Positions 9,399-18,187 are shown, counted from the first letter of the stretch. The stretch: DNA of 64,000 nt from Alphaproteobacteria bacterium (GCA_017559525.1 JAFYRI010000006.1:1-64000); one strand, 5' to 3'. Notes: generated by a model not told the origin, from the letters alone. Program-made: numbers and translations.

Positions 9399-10642
9399 CT
9401 GGTGGTACATCATTAAAGGGTATGATTGAAGTTAAAGGTGCTAAAAATGCCGTTTTGCCAATGATGGCTGCGGCTTTATTAACAGATGAGCCTGTAACAT
9501 TAACTAATATTTCATATTTGTCAGATGTTAAAATTCAATCTCAATTGTTGGAGTCGTTAGGGGTTAAAATTACTCATAATGAAGACAGTATTACCTTGCA
9601 AGCCGACACTATTACAAACTTTCGTGCCGATTATGAATTTGTATCAAAAATGCGTGCTTCTTTTTGGGTGTTAGGTCCATTAGTCGGTCGTTTTGGAGAG
9701 GCCGCTGTTTCGTTGCCGGGAGGATGTGCTATTGGTGCTAGACCTAGCGATATCTATTTTGCTGCGCTGGAAAGTATGGGGGCAATGGTTGATATTGAAA
9801 ATGGATATGTAATTGCTAAAGGGCCATTGCATGGGGCCGATGTATCCTTTCGTCGGATTTCTGTTGGTGCAACTCATAACACGATTATGGCTGCTGTGTT
9901 AACACCGGGGGTGACAACAATTTATAATGCAGCTAGAGAGCCAGAAGTTGTTGACTTAATTAATTTGCTGAATAAAATGGGGGCGAAAATTGAAGGGGCT
10001 GGCACAAACAAAATTACGGTTACGGGCGTTGAAAAATTGCATGGCGCCACACATTCTGTTGTGACAGATCGCATTGAAACGGCTAGTTTTGCCATTGCTG
10101 CAGCTTTAACAAAAGGCAATATATTCATCAAAGGTGGCCGTCAAGATTTAATTGAACCGATTGCCAATATTTTGCAAATGTGTGATGTTAATTTGACACA
10201 AACATCTGAAGGATTATGGGTAGATGGTCAAAATGCTGTTTTACGTCCAACAACGATTACAACATCAGAATACCCCGGTTTTCCAACAGATGTACAATCA
10301 CCTATGACAACCTTATTAGCTTTGGCAGACGGCACTTCCTATATTGAAGAACGCATTTATGAAAATCGTTTTATGCATGTGCCTGAACTCAACCGAATGG
10401 GTTCTCGTATTTTAGTCCTGCCAAATGATACTATTCGCATTCATGGAGTAAATAAATTATCTGGCGCCACAGTTATGTCTTCGGATTTGCGTGGTGGTAT
10501 GGCATTGGTGTTGGCAGCATTGGTGGCAAAGGGTGAGACAATTGTTAAACGTATTTACCATATTGAGCGAGGGTATTATAAATTAGAAGAACGGTTGGCT
10601 GCCTTAGGTGCAAAAATTGAACGCGTTCATTTAGAAAACTAG
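9380..10642 (+). CDS. murA: UDP-N-acetylglucosamine 1-carboxyvinyltransferase
   Basis: A 420-residue EPSP-synthase-fold enzyme for the first committed step of peptidoglycan synthesis (transfer of enolpyruvate from PEP to UDP-GlcNAc). The substrate motif KGAKNAVLP near residue 20 and the PEP-binding, fosfomycin-target loop GGCAIGARP with its Cys are intact, and the length is normal. It starts inside the preceding small ORF and ends at a hairpin-T terminator. Confidence 0.95.
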   Translation: MYAFKITGGTSLKGMIEVKGAKNAVLPMMAAALLTDEPVTLTNISYLSDVKIQSQLLESLGVKITHNEDSITLQADTITNFRADYEFVSKMRASFWVLGPLVGRFGEAAVSLPGGCAIGARPSDIYFAALESMGAMVDIENGYVIAKGPLHGADVSFRRISVGATHNTIMAAVLTPGVTTIYNAAREPEVVDLINLLNKMGAKIEGAGTNKITVTGVEKLHGATHSVVTDRIETASFAIAAALTKGNIFIKGGRQDLIEPIANILQMCDVNLTQTSEGLWVDGQNAVLRPTTITTSEYPGFPTDVQSPMTTLLALADGTSYIEERIYENRFMHVPELNRMGSRILVLPNDTIRIHGVNKLSGATVMSSDLRGGMALVLAALVAKGETIVKRIYHIERGYYKLEERLAALGAKIERVHLEN

Positions 10643-10660
10643 AAAAATTTGTTATCGTTT

Positions 10661-10692
10661 AAAGAGGGGGGTGAGAGAATGCCCCTTTTTTT
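10661..10692 (+). terminator. Terminator after murA
   Basis: An AGGGG/CCCCT stem with an intervening loop (10664-10686), followed by seven T. It lies 20 bases after the murA stop. Confidence 0.6.
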
Positions 10693-10700
10693 GGAAATAA

Positions 10701-10728
10701 AAGAAAACCGCCGATGATGAATCGGCGG
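10701..10728 (-). terminator. Terminator after fba
   Basis: A perfect 8-bp stem CCGCCGAT/ATCGGCGG with a 5-base loop (10708-10728). Read on the minus strand it is followed by TTTTCTTTT, as expected for fba. On the plus strand it may back up the murA terminator. Confidence 0.75.
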
Positions 10729-10752
10729 CTGTTATTTTTCAAGATAGAAAAA

Positions 10753-11802
10753 CTATTTCAATTCACCGCTTTTATAGCGTTTTGCCATATCAGCAAGAGC
10801 GATAGGTTTGATGTGACTGGCTTGACCAGCAGCACCGAATTCTACATAACGTGCTTCACATACTTTTTGTTGAGCTTCTAAAGCTGGTTTCAAGTATTTG
10901 CGTGGATCAAATTCTGCTGGTTTTTCTGTAAACATTTTACGGATAGCACCCGTCATAGCCATACGCAAGTCGGTATCAACGTTAACTTTGCGAACACCGT
11001 GCTTGATGGCTTCTTGAATTTCTTCAACGGGTACACCGTATGTTTGAGGCATTTGACCACCATAAGCATTGATAATATCTTGTAAATCTTGTGGAACGGA
11101 AGAAGAACCATGCATTACCAAGTGTGTATGCGGTAATTTTTCGTGGATTTTCTTGATTGTATCAATGGACAAGATAGCGCCGTCTGGTTTGCGAGTGAAT
11201 TTATACGCACCATGGCTTGTACCAATAGCAACAGCTAAAGCATCTACATGTGTTTCAGCAACAAATTTAACGGCATCTTCTGGATCTGTTAATAATTTGG
11301 ATTTATCAATAGCGCCATCAAAGCCGTGACCATCTTCTTTTTCGCCTTTTCCTGTTTCCAAAGAACCGATAACGCCGAGTTCACCTTCAACAGATACACC
11401 AATATCGTGAGCTACTGTTACAACTTTCTTTGTTACTTCAGCATTGTATTCGTGACTTGCTGGTTGACCGTCTTCTGTCAAAGAGCCATCCATCATCACA
11501 GATGTGAAGCCATTCATCATAGCGGAATAACAAACAGATGGTGTTGGGCCGTGGTCTTGGTGAACACAGATTGGTAAATCTGGATACATTTCTGTGGCAG
11601 CCATCATTAAGTGTTTTAACATGGAGTCATGAGCATAAGCACGAGCGCCTTTGGATGCTTGGATAATGACAGGAGCATCTGTTTTTTTAGCGGCAGCTAA
11701 AATCGCCAACACTTGTTCCATGTTGTTAACGTTAAATGCCGGAATACCATAACCGTGTTCTGCGGCATCATCCAAAAGTTGTCTTAAAGAAACTAAAGCC
11801 AT
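10753..11802 (-). CDS. fba: Class II fructose-bisphosphate aldolase
   Basis: A 349-residue zinc-dependent aldolase of glycolysis and gluconeogenesis (fructose 1,6-bisphosphate to DHAP and glyceraldehyde 3-phosphate). The class II signature [14 protein letters not shown], with zinc-ligand histidine, and later MHGSSSVPQ and NVDTDLR segments are present. The length fits the CbbA-type subfamily. It has its own promoter (TAGACT-17-TATAAA) and terminator. The glycolytic gene pgk is about 5 kb away. Confidence 0.95.
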   Translation of the reverse strand: MALVSLRQLLDDAAEHGYGIPAFNVNNMEQVLAILAAAKKTDAPVIIQASKGARAYAHDSMLKHLMMAATEMYPDLPICVHQDHGPTPSVCYSAMMNGFTSVMMDGSLTEDGQPASHEYNAEVTKKVVTVAHDIGVSVEGELGVIGSLETGKGEKEDGHGFDGAIDKSKLLTDPEDAVKFVAETHVDALAVAIGTSHGAYKFTRKPDGAILSIDTIKKIHEKLPHTHLVMHGSSSVPQDLQDIINAYGGQMPQTYGVPVEEIQEAIKHGVRKVNVDTDLRMAMTGAIRKMFTEKPAEFDPRKYLKPALEAQQKVCEARYVEFGAAGQASHIKPIALADMAKRYKSGELK

Positions 11803-11838
11803 TTTTTTATCCTTTCTGTTAATGTTTATAATGCATGT

Positions 11839-11867
11839 TTTATAGCATAAAAAAAAAAATCAGTCTA
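11839..11867 (-). promoter_or_regulatory. Promoter of fba
   Basis: Minus strand -35 TAGACT (11867-11862), 17-base T-rich spacer, -10 TATAAA (11844-11839), about 37 bases before the ATG, with an AAAGGA ribosome site. Confidence 0.65.
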
Positions 11868-11913
11868 GTGTTTTTTCTAGAACATATGTTTTGCTGGATT
11901 TTGGGTTAAATAA

Positions 11914-11945
11914 AAACACCACAACAGGTATCTGATGTGGTGTTT
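11914..11945 (-). terminator. Terminator after the cca/pilin-like operon
   Basis: A 10-bp perfect stem AAACACCACA/TGTGGTGTTT with a 12-base loop, followed on the minus strand by TTATTT. It lies 15 bases past the stop of the pilin-like gene. Confidence 0.75.
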
Positions 11946-11960
11946 GAATATGATTTTAAT

Positions 11961-12515
11961 TTATTCTTCAATAACTTCAGAACGGTGTATAAATCTAACA
12001 ATTTTATCGTTCCCTCTTTTTCCTCTTATGCAGTTGTCACACACTACTTCAGAGATTAATTTACCATCAGCTTTTGTTAAGAGATAGTTTACAGCTCGAA
12101 AATTTACGTTGTAAAGCGTAAAGATTAGTGTTGAATCCGCAATTTCACCTTCATCGGTGTATGTATTTTCTATTTTGATATCGACCGGATCTCCTAGTGC
12201 CAGTTGAATCACCCCATCATTACAAGAAGAAAAATCACCCTTTGTGCATAAATCAGCATGGTCAGTCTTTGCATTGCTCCACCCATCTCGTCTCCAAGAG
12301 TTTATATCAATAATGCCCTGGATTATTTCCATAACTTGTTCTTGTGTTTGACTGGCTTTCCACATATTGGTGGCTGTATTAATGCCGGCGATAGCACCTA
12401 CAGTAATCATTGTGATGATGCCAATTGTTCCCAACATCTCAATTAAACTGCGTCCACTTTCATTGTTAGGTTGAGGCATCGTTCGTGAAAAGTAAGAAAT
12501 ATCTTTGATTGTCAT
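11961..12515 (-). CDS. Pilin-like protein (SGRSLIE type)
   Basis: A 184-residue protein with an N-terminal leader of about 21 residues, then GRSLIEMLGT and a hydrophobic helix to about residue 46. Cleavage before Arg would place Glu at +5, the pilin rule, with an unusual +1 Arg shared with the pilin-like gene at the left edge. The C-terminal half has four Cys (DLC, FSSC, VVCDNC) that could form disulfides. A GGAG site supports the start at 12515. It is 12 bp after cca and probably cotranscribed with it. A minor pilin or pseudopilin role is likely but unproven. Confidence 0.7.
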   Translation of the reverse strand: MTIKDISYFSRTMPQPNNESGRSLIEMLGTIGIITMITVGAIAGINTATNMWKASQTQEQVMEIIQGIIDINSWRRDGWSNAKTDHADLCTKGDFSSCNDGVIQLALGDPVDIKIENTYTDEGEIADSTLIFTLYNVNFRAVNYLLTKADGKLISEVVCDNCIRGKRGNDKIVRFIHRSEVIEE

Positions 12516-12527
12516 AATAAAACTCCT

Positions 12528-13673
12528 TTATCCTTTCTTACCATTATACATCAAAAATTGTTTCAGGACAAGGTTTTTGTTTTGTGAAAAGCCATTGTTT
12601 GCCCATATTGTTTCAGCAATTTTTAAACATTCTTGTATTTGAGGACCGTGTGGATAGCCCAAATCAATAAAGTCTTGTCCTCTTATGGGAAATATTGGGG
12701 TCTCCAGAGACAATAACGTTTTTGCTGTTTTTTTTGATATATTTTTTCTTATTAAGGCTTGATATACATGAAAATGGTAAACGCGTTTTCCTAAGTGAAA
12801 TAAATTTAACTTTTCAGTTGTTAAATCATCGGATATATAAACGTTTTGGTTAAAACAAGAAAGTAGTTTTTTTTGTGTTTTTGATAGAGTGAGATGAATA
12901 GGGTCGCCTTGTGTTAAAACGGCTAATTTTTCTTCAATATCTGCATGGGGGTAGACCTTTAATAGATGGGATAAATTCGAAATATTTGCTGTGGGTAATA
13001 TGTAGCGCAAAACATTTGTTTGTTGCATTAATGATAATGTTTTATCGCAGTTTGGTAATAATAAAATGGCAAAAAATTCATATCGTTTGCGTTCAGATGA
13101 AATGGTGTTTAATTTGTTGGCGTATGTTGTGCAAGCTGTAATGGCCTCTTCATTAATTGGACCGTGCCCCAATTTTGACCAAAAACGGAAATAGCGTAAA
13201 ATACGCAGATAATCTTCTTGCACGCGTTCTGAGGCGGATCCAATAAAACGAACGTAATGGTGTTTTAAATCATTTTGCCCGTTGGTGTAATCGTAAATAA
13301 CGCCATTCTTGTCCATATATAATGAGTTGATCGTAAAATCACGGCGTTTTGCGTCTTGTTCATATGAATTTGTAAAAGATACTTTTGCGTGGCGTCCATC
13401 AGTTTCGATGTCGGTTCTGAGTGTGGTGATTTCATAGGGTTTATGATTAACAATTGCCATAATGGTGCCGTGTTCAATACCAGTAGTCATAGTGCGTATT
13501 TTTGCGGTTGTTAAGCGTGATAAAACATCTGCTGGTGTTAATTCTGTTGCAATATCGATGTCGTTAATTGCAGAGCCTTGAAGGGCATCTCGTACTGCGC
13601 CGCCAACAACACGGGCTTTGTTGTCCAATAAATCAATTAAAAATAAAACATCCTTAGTTAAAATACATTTCAT
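12528..13673 (-). CDS. cca: CCA tRNA nucleotidyltransferase / poly(A) polymerase family
   Basis: A 381-residue class II nucleotidyltransferase that adds or repairs the 3' CCA of tRNAs. The N-terminal GGAVRDAL motif, the catalytic carboxylates in NDIDIA and the following RRDFTINSLY segment are present, then the helical tRNA-binding part. The predicted transcription start coincides with the A of the ATG, so the mRNA looks leaderless (see the promoter entry). A poly(A) polymerase activity cannot be excluded by eye. Confidence 0.88.
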   Translation of the reverse strand: MKCILTKDVLFLIDLLDNKARVVGGAVRDALQGSAINDIDIATELTPADVLSRLTTAKIRTMTTGIEHGTIMAIVNHKPYEITTLRTDIETDGRHAKVSFTNSYEQDAKRRDFTINSLYMDKNGVIYDYTNGQNDLKHHYVRFIGSASERVQEDYLRILRYFRFWSKLGHGPINEEAITACTTYANKLNTISSERKRYEFFAILLLPNCDKTLSLMQQTNVLRYILPTANISNLSHLLKVYPHADIEEKLAVLTQGDPIHLTLSKTQKKLLSCFNQNVYISDDLTTEKLNLFHLGKRVYHFHVYQALIRKNISKKTAKTLLSLETPIFPIRGQDFIDLGYPHGPQIQECLKIAETIWANNGFSQNKNLVLKQFLMYNGKKG

Positions 13674-13679
13674 GATATT

Positions 13680-13708
13680 AGTATATGCAATAAATACTTG
13701 CGATTCAA
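13680..13708 (-). promoter_or_regulatory. cca promoter, overlapping the divergent rnd promoter
   Basis: Minus strand: -35 TTGAAT (13708-13703), 17-base spacer, -10 TATACT (13685-13680). A start site 7 bases downstream falls at 13673, the first base of the cca ATG. Confidence 0.65.
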
Positions 13709-13726
13709 GATAAAAAAGAGTATAAT
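13698..13726 (+). promoter_or_regulatory. rnd promoter, overlapping the divergent cca promoter
   Basis: -35 TTGCGA (13698-13703), 17-base spacer, consensus -10 TATAAT (13721-13726). The expected start at about 13733 is next to the first ATG at 13734. The two -35 boxes of the divergent promoters share one base pair. Confidence 0.75.
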
Positions 13727-13733
13727 GCGTGCC

Positions 13734-14885
13734 ATGATGATAACAACAACAGAAAAATTAACCGAAGTATGTAACCGTTTTGCACAGTTACCCTTTATAA
13801 CGTTAGATACAGAATTTATTAGAGAAAAAACATATTGGCCTGTTTTGTGTTTGATACAAATTGCCTCAAAAGAGGAGGCTTATTGTATTGATCCACTATC
13901 AGAGGGGATTGATTTAACCCCTTTGTTTGGATTGCTACAAAATGAAAATGTGGTAAAAGTTTTTCATGCTGCTCGTCAAGATTTGGAAATTTTTTATCAT
14001 TTAATGGGTAAAATTCCAACACCTTTATTTGATACGCAAGTGGCGGCTATGGTGTGTGGTTTTGGTGAAAGTGTCAGCTATCAACAGTTGGTTCAAGAAT
14101 TAACAAATACAGCTATTGATAAAAGTATGCGCTATACGGATTGGTCAAAGCGTCCATTGACAGACAAACAAACGGCATATGCACTGCATGATGTAACACA
14201 TTTAGTTAATGTTTATGAAAAAATATTAGAACGCTTATCAAATAATGGGAGAGAAGAATGGCTTGTTGAAGAAATGGCTGTTTTGAGTAATCCTGAAACA
14301 TATGAGGTTAGCAATGATAAAGCTTGGATGCGCATCAAATGTCACTTAACGAATGCTCGACAAATTCATGTGTTTGCTAGAATTTGTGAGTGGCGAGAAA
14401 AAACAGCAAAGCTTAAAAATCGACCACGTCGTCATATTATGAAAGATGATACAATACAAGAGTTGGCTGTAGCACATCCTATTTCATCTGAACAAATGGA
14501 GTTATTGCGTTCTTTGCCGAATGGTTTTTCTAAGAGTGCTTATGGTATGGAATTGATAGATGTTATTTCCACAGCGATGACGGAAGAGGTTCAGAAATAT
14601 GAGGCGCCAGAAAAGCGCAAGGGATTAACCAATTCTCAAAAAAATATTGGAGAATTGGTGCGATTGCTATTGGCTGTTGTTAGTGATAATTTGGGGGTTG
14701 CGCCTAAGATTATTGCGGGAACAGATGATATCGTTGATGTTGTTGTAGGGCGATCTGGTTCAAAAACAATGAGAGGGTGGCGATATGATATTTTTGGTCG
14801 TTATGTGGAGGCTTTAAAAGAGGGAAAATTGTCATTTTCATATGATCCAAAGTGTCGCCGTGTGAAAATAAATGATTTGTCTTAA
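13734..14885 (+). CDS. rnd: Ribonuclease D
   Basis: A 383-residue DEDD-family 3'-5' exonuclease for tRNA 3' maturation. The first DEDD carboxylates lie in LDTEF; the others lie in the HAARQDLE segment and the YALHDVTHL segment. An HRDC-like region follows near residues 205-285. I choose the ATG at 13734 (or 13737) because the promoter -10 covers earlier candidates and the resulting N-terminus matches the family. The mRNA would then be leaderless; no Shine-Dalgarno is seen. Pairing with divergent cca puts two tRNA 3'-end enzymes together. Confidence 0.9.
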   Translation: MMITTTEKLTEVCNRFAQLPFITLDTEFIREKTYWPVLCLIQIASKEEAYCIDPLSEGIDLTPLFGLLQNENVVKVFHAARQDLEIFYHLMGKIPTPLFDTQVAAMVCGFGESVSYQQLVQELTNTAIDKSMRYTDWSKRPLTDKQTAYALHDVTHLVNVYEKILERLSNNGREEWLVEEMAVLSNPETYEVSNDKAWMRIKCHLTNARQIHVFARICEWREKTAKLKNRPRRHIMKDDTIQELAVAHPISSEQMELLRSLPNGFSKSAYGMELIDVISTAMTEEVQKYEAPEKRKGLTNSQKNIGELVRLLLAVVSDNLGVAPKIIAGTDDIVDVVVGRSGSKTMRGWRYDIFGRYVEALKEGKLSFSYDPKCRRVKINDLS

Positions 14886-14890
14886 ATTTT

Positions 14891-14916
14891 AAAAGAGATT
14901 CTAAAGGGTCTCTTTT
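14891..14916 (+). terminator. Terminator after rnd
   Basis: An 8-bp stem AAAAGAGA/TCTCTTTT with a 10-base loop, ending in a run of six T, 5 bases after the rnd stop codon. Confidence 0.75.
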
Positions 14917-14935
14917 TTAATATCAAAAGAAGGTC

Positions 14936-14964
14936 TTGCCTTTCATACATTCTTGTGTTATAAT
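14936..14964 (+). promoter_or_regulatory. Promoter of ssrA
   Basis: TTGCCT (14936-14941), 17-base spacer, TATAAT (14959-14964). The RNA would start near 14971. Confidence 0.75.
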
Positions 14965-14970
14965 GAAACT

Positions 14971-15290
14971 GTTGGTTTTGGCCGACTATAATGCTAAACG
15001 AAAAACGGCATAGATGTTGTGGACTCGGGGGCGGTACCCGACACCTCCACCATTTCAATGGTATTGTTTATGGGGGTGAACTAGGATCGACACGCATAGT
15101 AAAGGTTTCTTCTTGCATTCGGTATGGTACCACCGTTATCGGGCTGAAAAATATAAACGCAAATGATAATTTTGCTCCGGTCGCTATGGCCGCTTAATTT
15201 TAGGCGTCCTATGACCATCAATCCCTAGCCAATATGAGCGGCTAGGTGGGGGCAGGGGGGTCCTAGCAACAGAAATCCTCCACTTTTTTT
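14971..15290 (+). ncRNA. ssrA: Circularly permuted two-piece tmRNA
   Basis: The tRNA 3' half comes first: a T-arm-like stem (TCGGG/CCCGA), then CACCTCC and ACCA ending at 15052. After a 19-base spacer the tRNA 5' half begins with GGGGGTG at 15072, pairing with CACCTCC over 7 bp. This order is the permuted form typical of Alphaproteobacteria, in which the spacer is removed to leave two RNA pieces. The tag reading frame at 15159-15197 encodes ANDNFAPVAMAA followed by TAA. The RNA rescues stalled ribosomes and tags the nascent chain for ClpXP. A stem GTGGGGG/CCTCCAC and seven T end the gene. sspB follows directly. Confidence 0.95.
15159..15197 (+). other. tmRNA proteolysis tag reading frame
   Basis: Resume codon GCA at 15159, tag ANDNFAPVAMAA, stop TAA at 15195-15197. 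The ANDN start and the hydrophobic M-A-A end are what SspB and ClpX recognise in related tags. Confidence 0.92.
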
Positions 15291-15302
15291 ATGAGGATAC
15301 AA

Positions 15303-15734
15303 ATGACAATCAATTACAATATGTATGTACAACGTGCAATGCGGACCATTATTCGTGATATTTTATCTGATGCAATGGAAAATGGGTTGCAAGGTGAATC
15401 ACATTTTTTTATCACATTTCAAACGGATCGAGAAGATGTTAAATTGCCACCTTATGTGTGTGCAAAATATCCTCAACAAATGAGTATTATTTTACAACAT
15501 CAATATGAAAATTTAAATGTTGGATTAGACGGTTTTAGTGTTGAATTGGCTTTTGGTGGAGTTCCAGCAACAATTTATGTTCCTTATACGGCAATTATTC
15601 AATTTGCAGACCCATCTTGTGAATTTGGTTTGGTGTTGGAACCAGAACGTTTAGAGACAGTGCAAACAGCCCATAAAATAGAAACAGTGACGACAGCTGA
15701 AGTGATTGATTTGGAGGCATTACGTAAAAAATGA
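15303..15734 (+). CDS. sspB: SspB-type ClpXP adaptor (alphaproteobacterial form)
   Basis: A 143-residue protein matching alphaproteobacterial SspB: the HFFITFQTD, MSIILQHQ and FADPSCEFGL segments occur in the expected order, and the C-terminal tail ends in a hydrophobic/charged segment (EVIDLEALRKK) suited to docking ClpX. SspB delivers ssrA-tagged proteins to ClpXP. I start at 15303 because GAGGA precedes it by 5 bases; the in-frame ATG at 15291 overlaps the RNA terminator. It lies immediately downstream of ssrA and overlaps the next gene by ATGA. Confidence 0.85.
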   Translation: MTINYNMYVQRAMRTIIRDILSDAMENGLQGESHFFITFQTDREDVKLPPYVCAKYPQQMSIILQHQYENLNVGLDGFSVELAFGGVPATIYVPYTAIIQFADPSCEFGLVLEPERLETVQTAHKIETVTTAEVIDLEALRKK

Positions 15735-15958
15735 GCAAGCCACAAAAACATTCTGTATTAATTCATTCGCATCGTACCAGTTTTACTTTGGAAGATGAAT
15801 TTTGGATTGCTTTTCAAGAAATTGCTGATAAGCGTGGTCAATCTATAGGTAGCTTGATTACTGAAATTGATGATAATCGCAAGACCAATTTGTCTTGTGC
15901 AATACGGGTATTTGTTTTGAAAACGTTACAAGAAATAATAAATCAAAAACAATCCTAA
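15731..15958 (+). CDS. Ribbon-helix-helix domain protein
   Basis: A 75-residue protein with the RHH_4-type pattern: a beta segment (RTSFTLEDEFW), then two helices around SIGSLITEID and the C-terminal VLKTLQEII. Such proteins are usually small DNA-binding dimers or are linked to toxin-antitoxin-like regulation, but this subgroup is a common single gene in Alphaproteobacteria without a known target. Its ATG overlaps the sspB stop. The last 33 bases overlap the end of the convergent uppP gene. Confidence 0.7.
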   Translation: MSKPQKHSVLIHSHRTSFTLEDEFWIAFQEIADKRGQSIGSLITEIDDNRKTNLSCAIRVFVLKTLQEIINQKQS

Positions 15959-16702
15959 GGCAACACGGTAAATAGCAAAGATGGCAAAGCTGGCTGTTTT
16001 GACCCATTTCATTAAAAACCAAACGGCAAACAAACCAAAGATGGCGGACAGCCCCATACCTAGTAGTAAATCAACGTTGAGTAATTGGTCTGTGGTATGA
16101 TTTAATATGCTTTGTCCCAATATATAAATAGCTCCAAGTCCAATGGTTGGAATAGATAATAACATCGAAAAGCGAGCAGCTTCAGTGCGATTAATATGTA
16201 AAGCTCGGGCACATGTTATTGTAATGCCCGATCGGCTTGTGCCAGGAATAAGAGCAAGTATTTGGGCTAGTCCAATATAAAAAGCCCCTTTAGTCGTTAA
16301 TTTGCCAAGAGTTTTGTTTTTTGGGTAAACTTTGTCTACCCACCATAATAATGTCCCAAAGAAAATGGCTGTAAAAGCTATGACAAAGGGATTGCGCAAA
16401 GTTGTTTCGATAATAGTTTTACCAAAAAAACCGGCAACGACAACGGGAATGGTTGCAACACATAAATGTGTAAATAATGTGCGGGTTGGTCCTTTGTGCC
16501 AGATATCAGTTAACAGGCGATAAATGTCTTTGTGAAAATAGGCAATAACAGCCATTAATGTTCCAGCATGTAAGGCAACATCCGTGGCCAATGTTTGATT
16601 TGAAAAGCCAAAACTATCGGCCAAAATTAAATGACCAGATGAACTGACGGGTAAAAACTCCGTCATGCTTTGGATAAAAGAAAGTAGAAACATTTCAAAC
16701 AT
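15926..16702 (-). CDS. uppP: Undecaprenyl-diphosphatase
   Basis: A 258-residue polytopic protein of the BacA/UppP family that dephosphorylates undecaprenyl pyrophosphate to recycle the carrier for peptidoglycan and surface glycans. The N-terminal glutamate-rich motif region (SMTEFLPVSSSGHL) and the PGTSRSGITIT motif are present. Its 3' end overlaps the convergent ribbon-helix-helix gene by 33 bp. No dedicated terminator is visible between them. Confidence 0.93.
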   Translation of the reverse strand: MFEMFLLSFIQSMTEFLPVSSSGHLILADSFGFSNQTLATDVALHAGTLMAVIAYFHKDIYRLLTDIWHKGPTRTLFTHLCVATIPVVVAGFFGKTIIETTLRNPFVIAFTAIFFGTLLWWVDKVYPKNKTLGKLTTKGAFYIGLAQILALIPGTSRSGITITCARALHINRTEAARFSMLLSIPTIGLGAIYILGQSILNHTTDQLLNVDLLLGMGLSAIFGLFAVWFLMKWVKTASFAIFAIYRVALGLFLIYYFL

Positions 16703-16850
16703 GCTTGTCAGTGTAAGGCGAATTGTTTTTTAAGTCAAGTGAAAGAATTTTTTGCTTGTTTTAATATTTGGTAATCGGATGCGTTTTTTCTTGCACTTTG
16801 GGTGTGAATTTGGTAAAACAATTCTATCATTTAACAATAAGGAGAAAAAA

Positions 16851-18038
16851 ATGAGCTATAAAACATTATCTGATTTTGATTTTCAAGGTAAAACCGTTTT
16901 TGTTCGCGCTGACTTGAACGTACCGGCTAAAGATGGCGTTATCACAGACATGACACGTATTGATCGTTTTGTTCCAACATTAAAAGAAATTGCTGAAAAA
17001 GGTGGTCGTGTTGTTGTGGCTTCTCACTTTGGTCGCCCAAAAGGTGAGAAAAAGGCCGAATTTTCTATGGCATTTTTAAAACCGGCTTTGGAAAGCGCTA
17101 GTGGGTTACATGTGGTATTTGTTGATGATTGTATTGGTGAAGCCCGTGATGAAGCCATCAATGCTATGGAAAACGGTGATGTTGTTTTGTTAGAAAACTT
17201 GCGTTTTTATGCCGGTGAAGAAAAAAATGATAAAGAATTTGCTGAAAGTTTAGCTAGTGGTATTGATATCTATATTAATGATGCTTTCTCAACAGCTCAC
17301 CGTGCACACGCCTCTACAGAAGGTATGGCTCACTTGTTGCCAAGAGGTGCTGGTCGCTTGATGCAAGAAGAATTGGAAGCTTTGGATAAAGCTTTGGGTA
17401 ATCCACAGCGTCCAGCTGTTGCTTTGGTTGGTGGTTCCAAAGTATCTACAAAATTAGAACTTTTGAGTAACTTAGTTAAAAAAGTTGATTATTTGTGCAT
17501 CGGTGGTGGTATGGCTCATACATTCTTGGCTGCCACAGGTATCCCAATGGGAGAGGGTTCTTTGGTTGAAGAAGGTATGATTGATACAGCTAAATCCATT
17601 ATGGAAAATGCTGGTTCTTGCAAAATTGTATTGCCAGTGGATTTGACATGGGCAGATCAATTCGGTGAAGGCCAAGAAGCTCATGTATCTGATGCCGATA
17701 AAGTACCTGCTGGTAAAGTATTGATGGATATTGGTCCAAAATCTGCCGAAGAATTTATTGCCGTTATTGAAAAATGCAATACAATGATTTGGAATGGCCC
17801 TGTTGGTGCTTTTGAGATCAAACCATTTGATACGCAAACAAATGCAATTGCTCGTGCCGTTTCCCGTTTGACAAGTGAAGGTAAATTAACTTCCGTTGCT
17901 GGCGGTGGTGATACGGTATCTGCCCTTAAAAAAGCAGGCGTAGAACCAGATTTGACATATGTGTCAGCCGCCGGTGGCGCTTTCTTAGAATGGATGGAAG
18001 GTAAATCTTTACCAGGTGTTGCCATTTTGGAAAAATAA
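16851..18038 (+). CDS. pgk: Phosphoglycerate kinase
   Basis: A 395-residue glycolytic kinase (1,3-bisphosphoglycerate + ADP to 3-phosphoglycerate + ATP). The N-terminal VRADLNVP, HFGRP, LLENLRF and NDAFSTAHR segments and the C-terminal nucleotide loop GGGDTV are present. The start at 16851 follows AAGGAG at 7 bases; an upstream in-frame start would add an unlikely tail. A strong terminator follows, so it is probably monocistronic. Confidence 0.96.
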   Translation: MSYKTLSDFDFQGKTVFVRADLNVPAKDGVITDMTRIDRFVPTLKEIAEKGGRVVVASHFGRPKGEKKAEFSMAFLKPALESASGLHVVFVDDCIGEARDEAINAMENGDVVLLENLRFYAGEEKNDKEFAESLASGIDIYINDAFSTAHRAHASTEGMAHLLPRGAGRLMQEELEALDKALGNPQRPAVALVGGSKVSTKLELLSNLVKKVDYLCIGGGMAHTFLAATGIPMGEGSLVEEGMIDTAKSIMENAGSCKIVLPVDLTWADQFGEGQEAHVSDADKVPAGKVLMDIGPKSAEEFIAVIEKCNTMIWNGPVGAFEIKPFDTQTNAIARAVSRLTSEGKLTSVAGGGDTVSALKKAGVEPDLTYVSAAGGAFLEWMEGKSLPGVAILEK

Positions 18039-18054
18039 ATTTTATTTTGTGCCG

Positions 18055-18084
18055 AAAAGACCTCCGTTTGGGGGTCTTTTTTGT
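18055..18084 (+). terminator. Terminator after pgk
   Basis: An 11-bp hairpin (AAAAGACCTCC with GGGGGTCTTTT, loop GTTT, one G-T pair) running into six T. Confidence 0.85.
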
Positions 18085-18125
18085 TGTCTTTTTATGGATA
18101 GGGATAACTTATTTTTTGTAATTAT

Positions 18126-18154
18126 TTGACACGCAAAAAAAAAAATGGTATGCT
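18126..18154 (+). promoter_or_regulatory. Promoter of the HAD phosphatase pair
   Basis: TTGACA (18126-18131), 17-base A-rich spacer, TATGCT (18149-18154). Confidence 0.65.
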
Positions 18155-18187
18155 GAGCATATCTGATTAATTGTGATGGAGTTAAAA

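Noticed and set aside
14991..15197. A 68-codon plus-strand ORF
   Set aside because: It runs through the tmRNA gene, and its last 12 codons are the proteolysis tag; it has no ribosome site.
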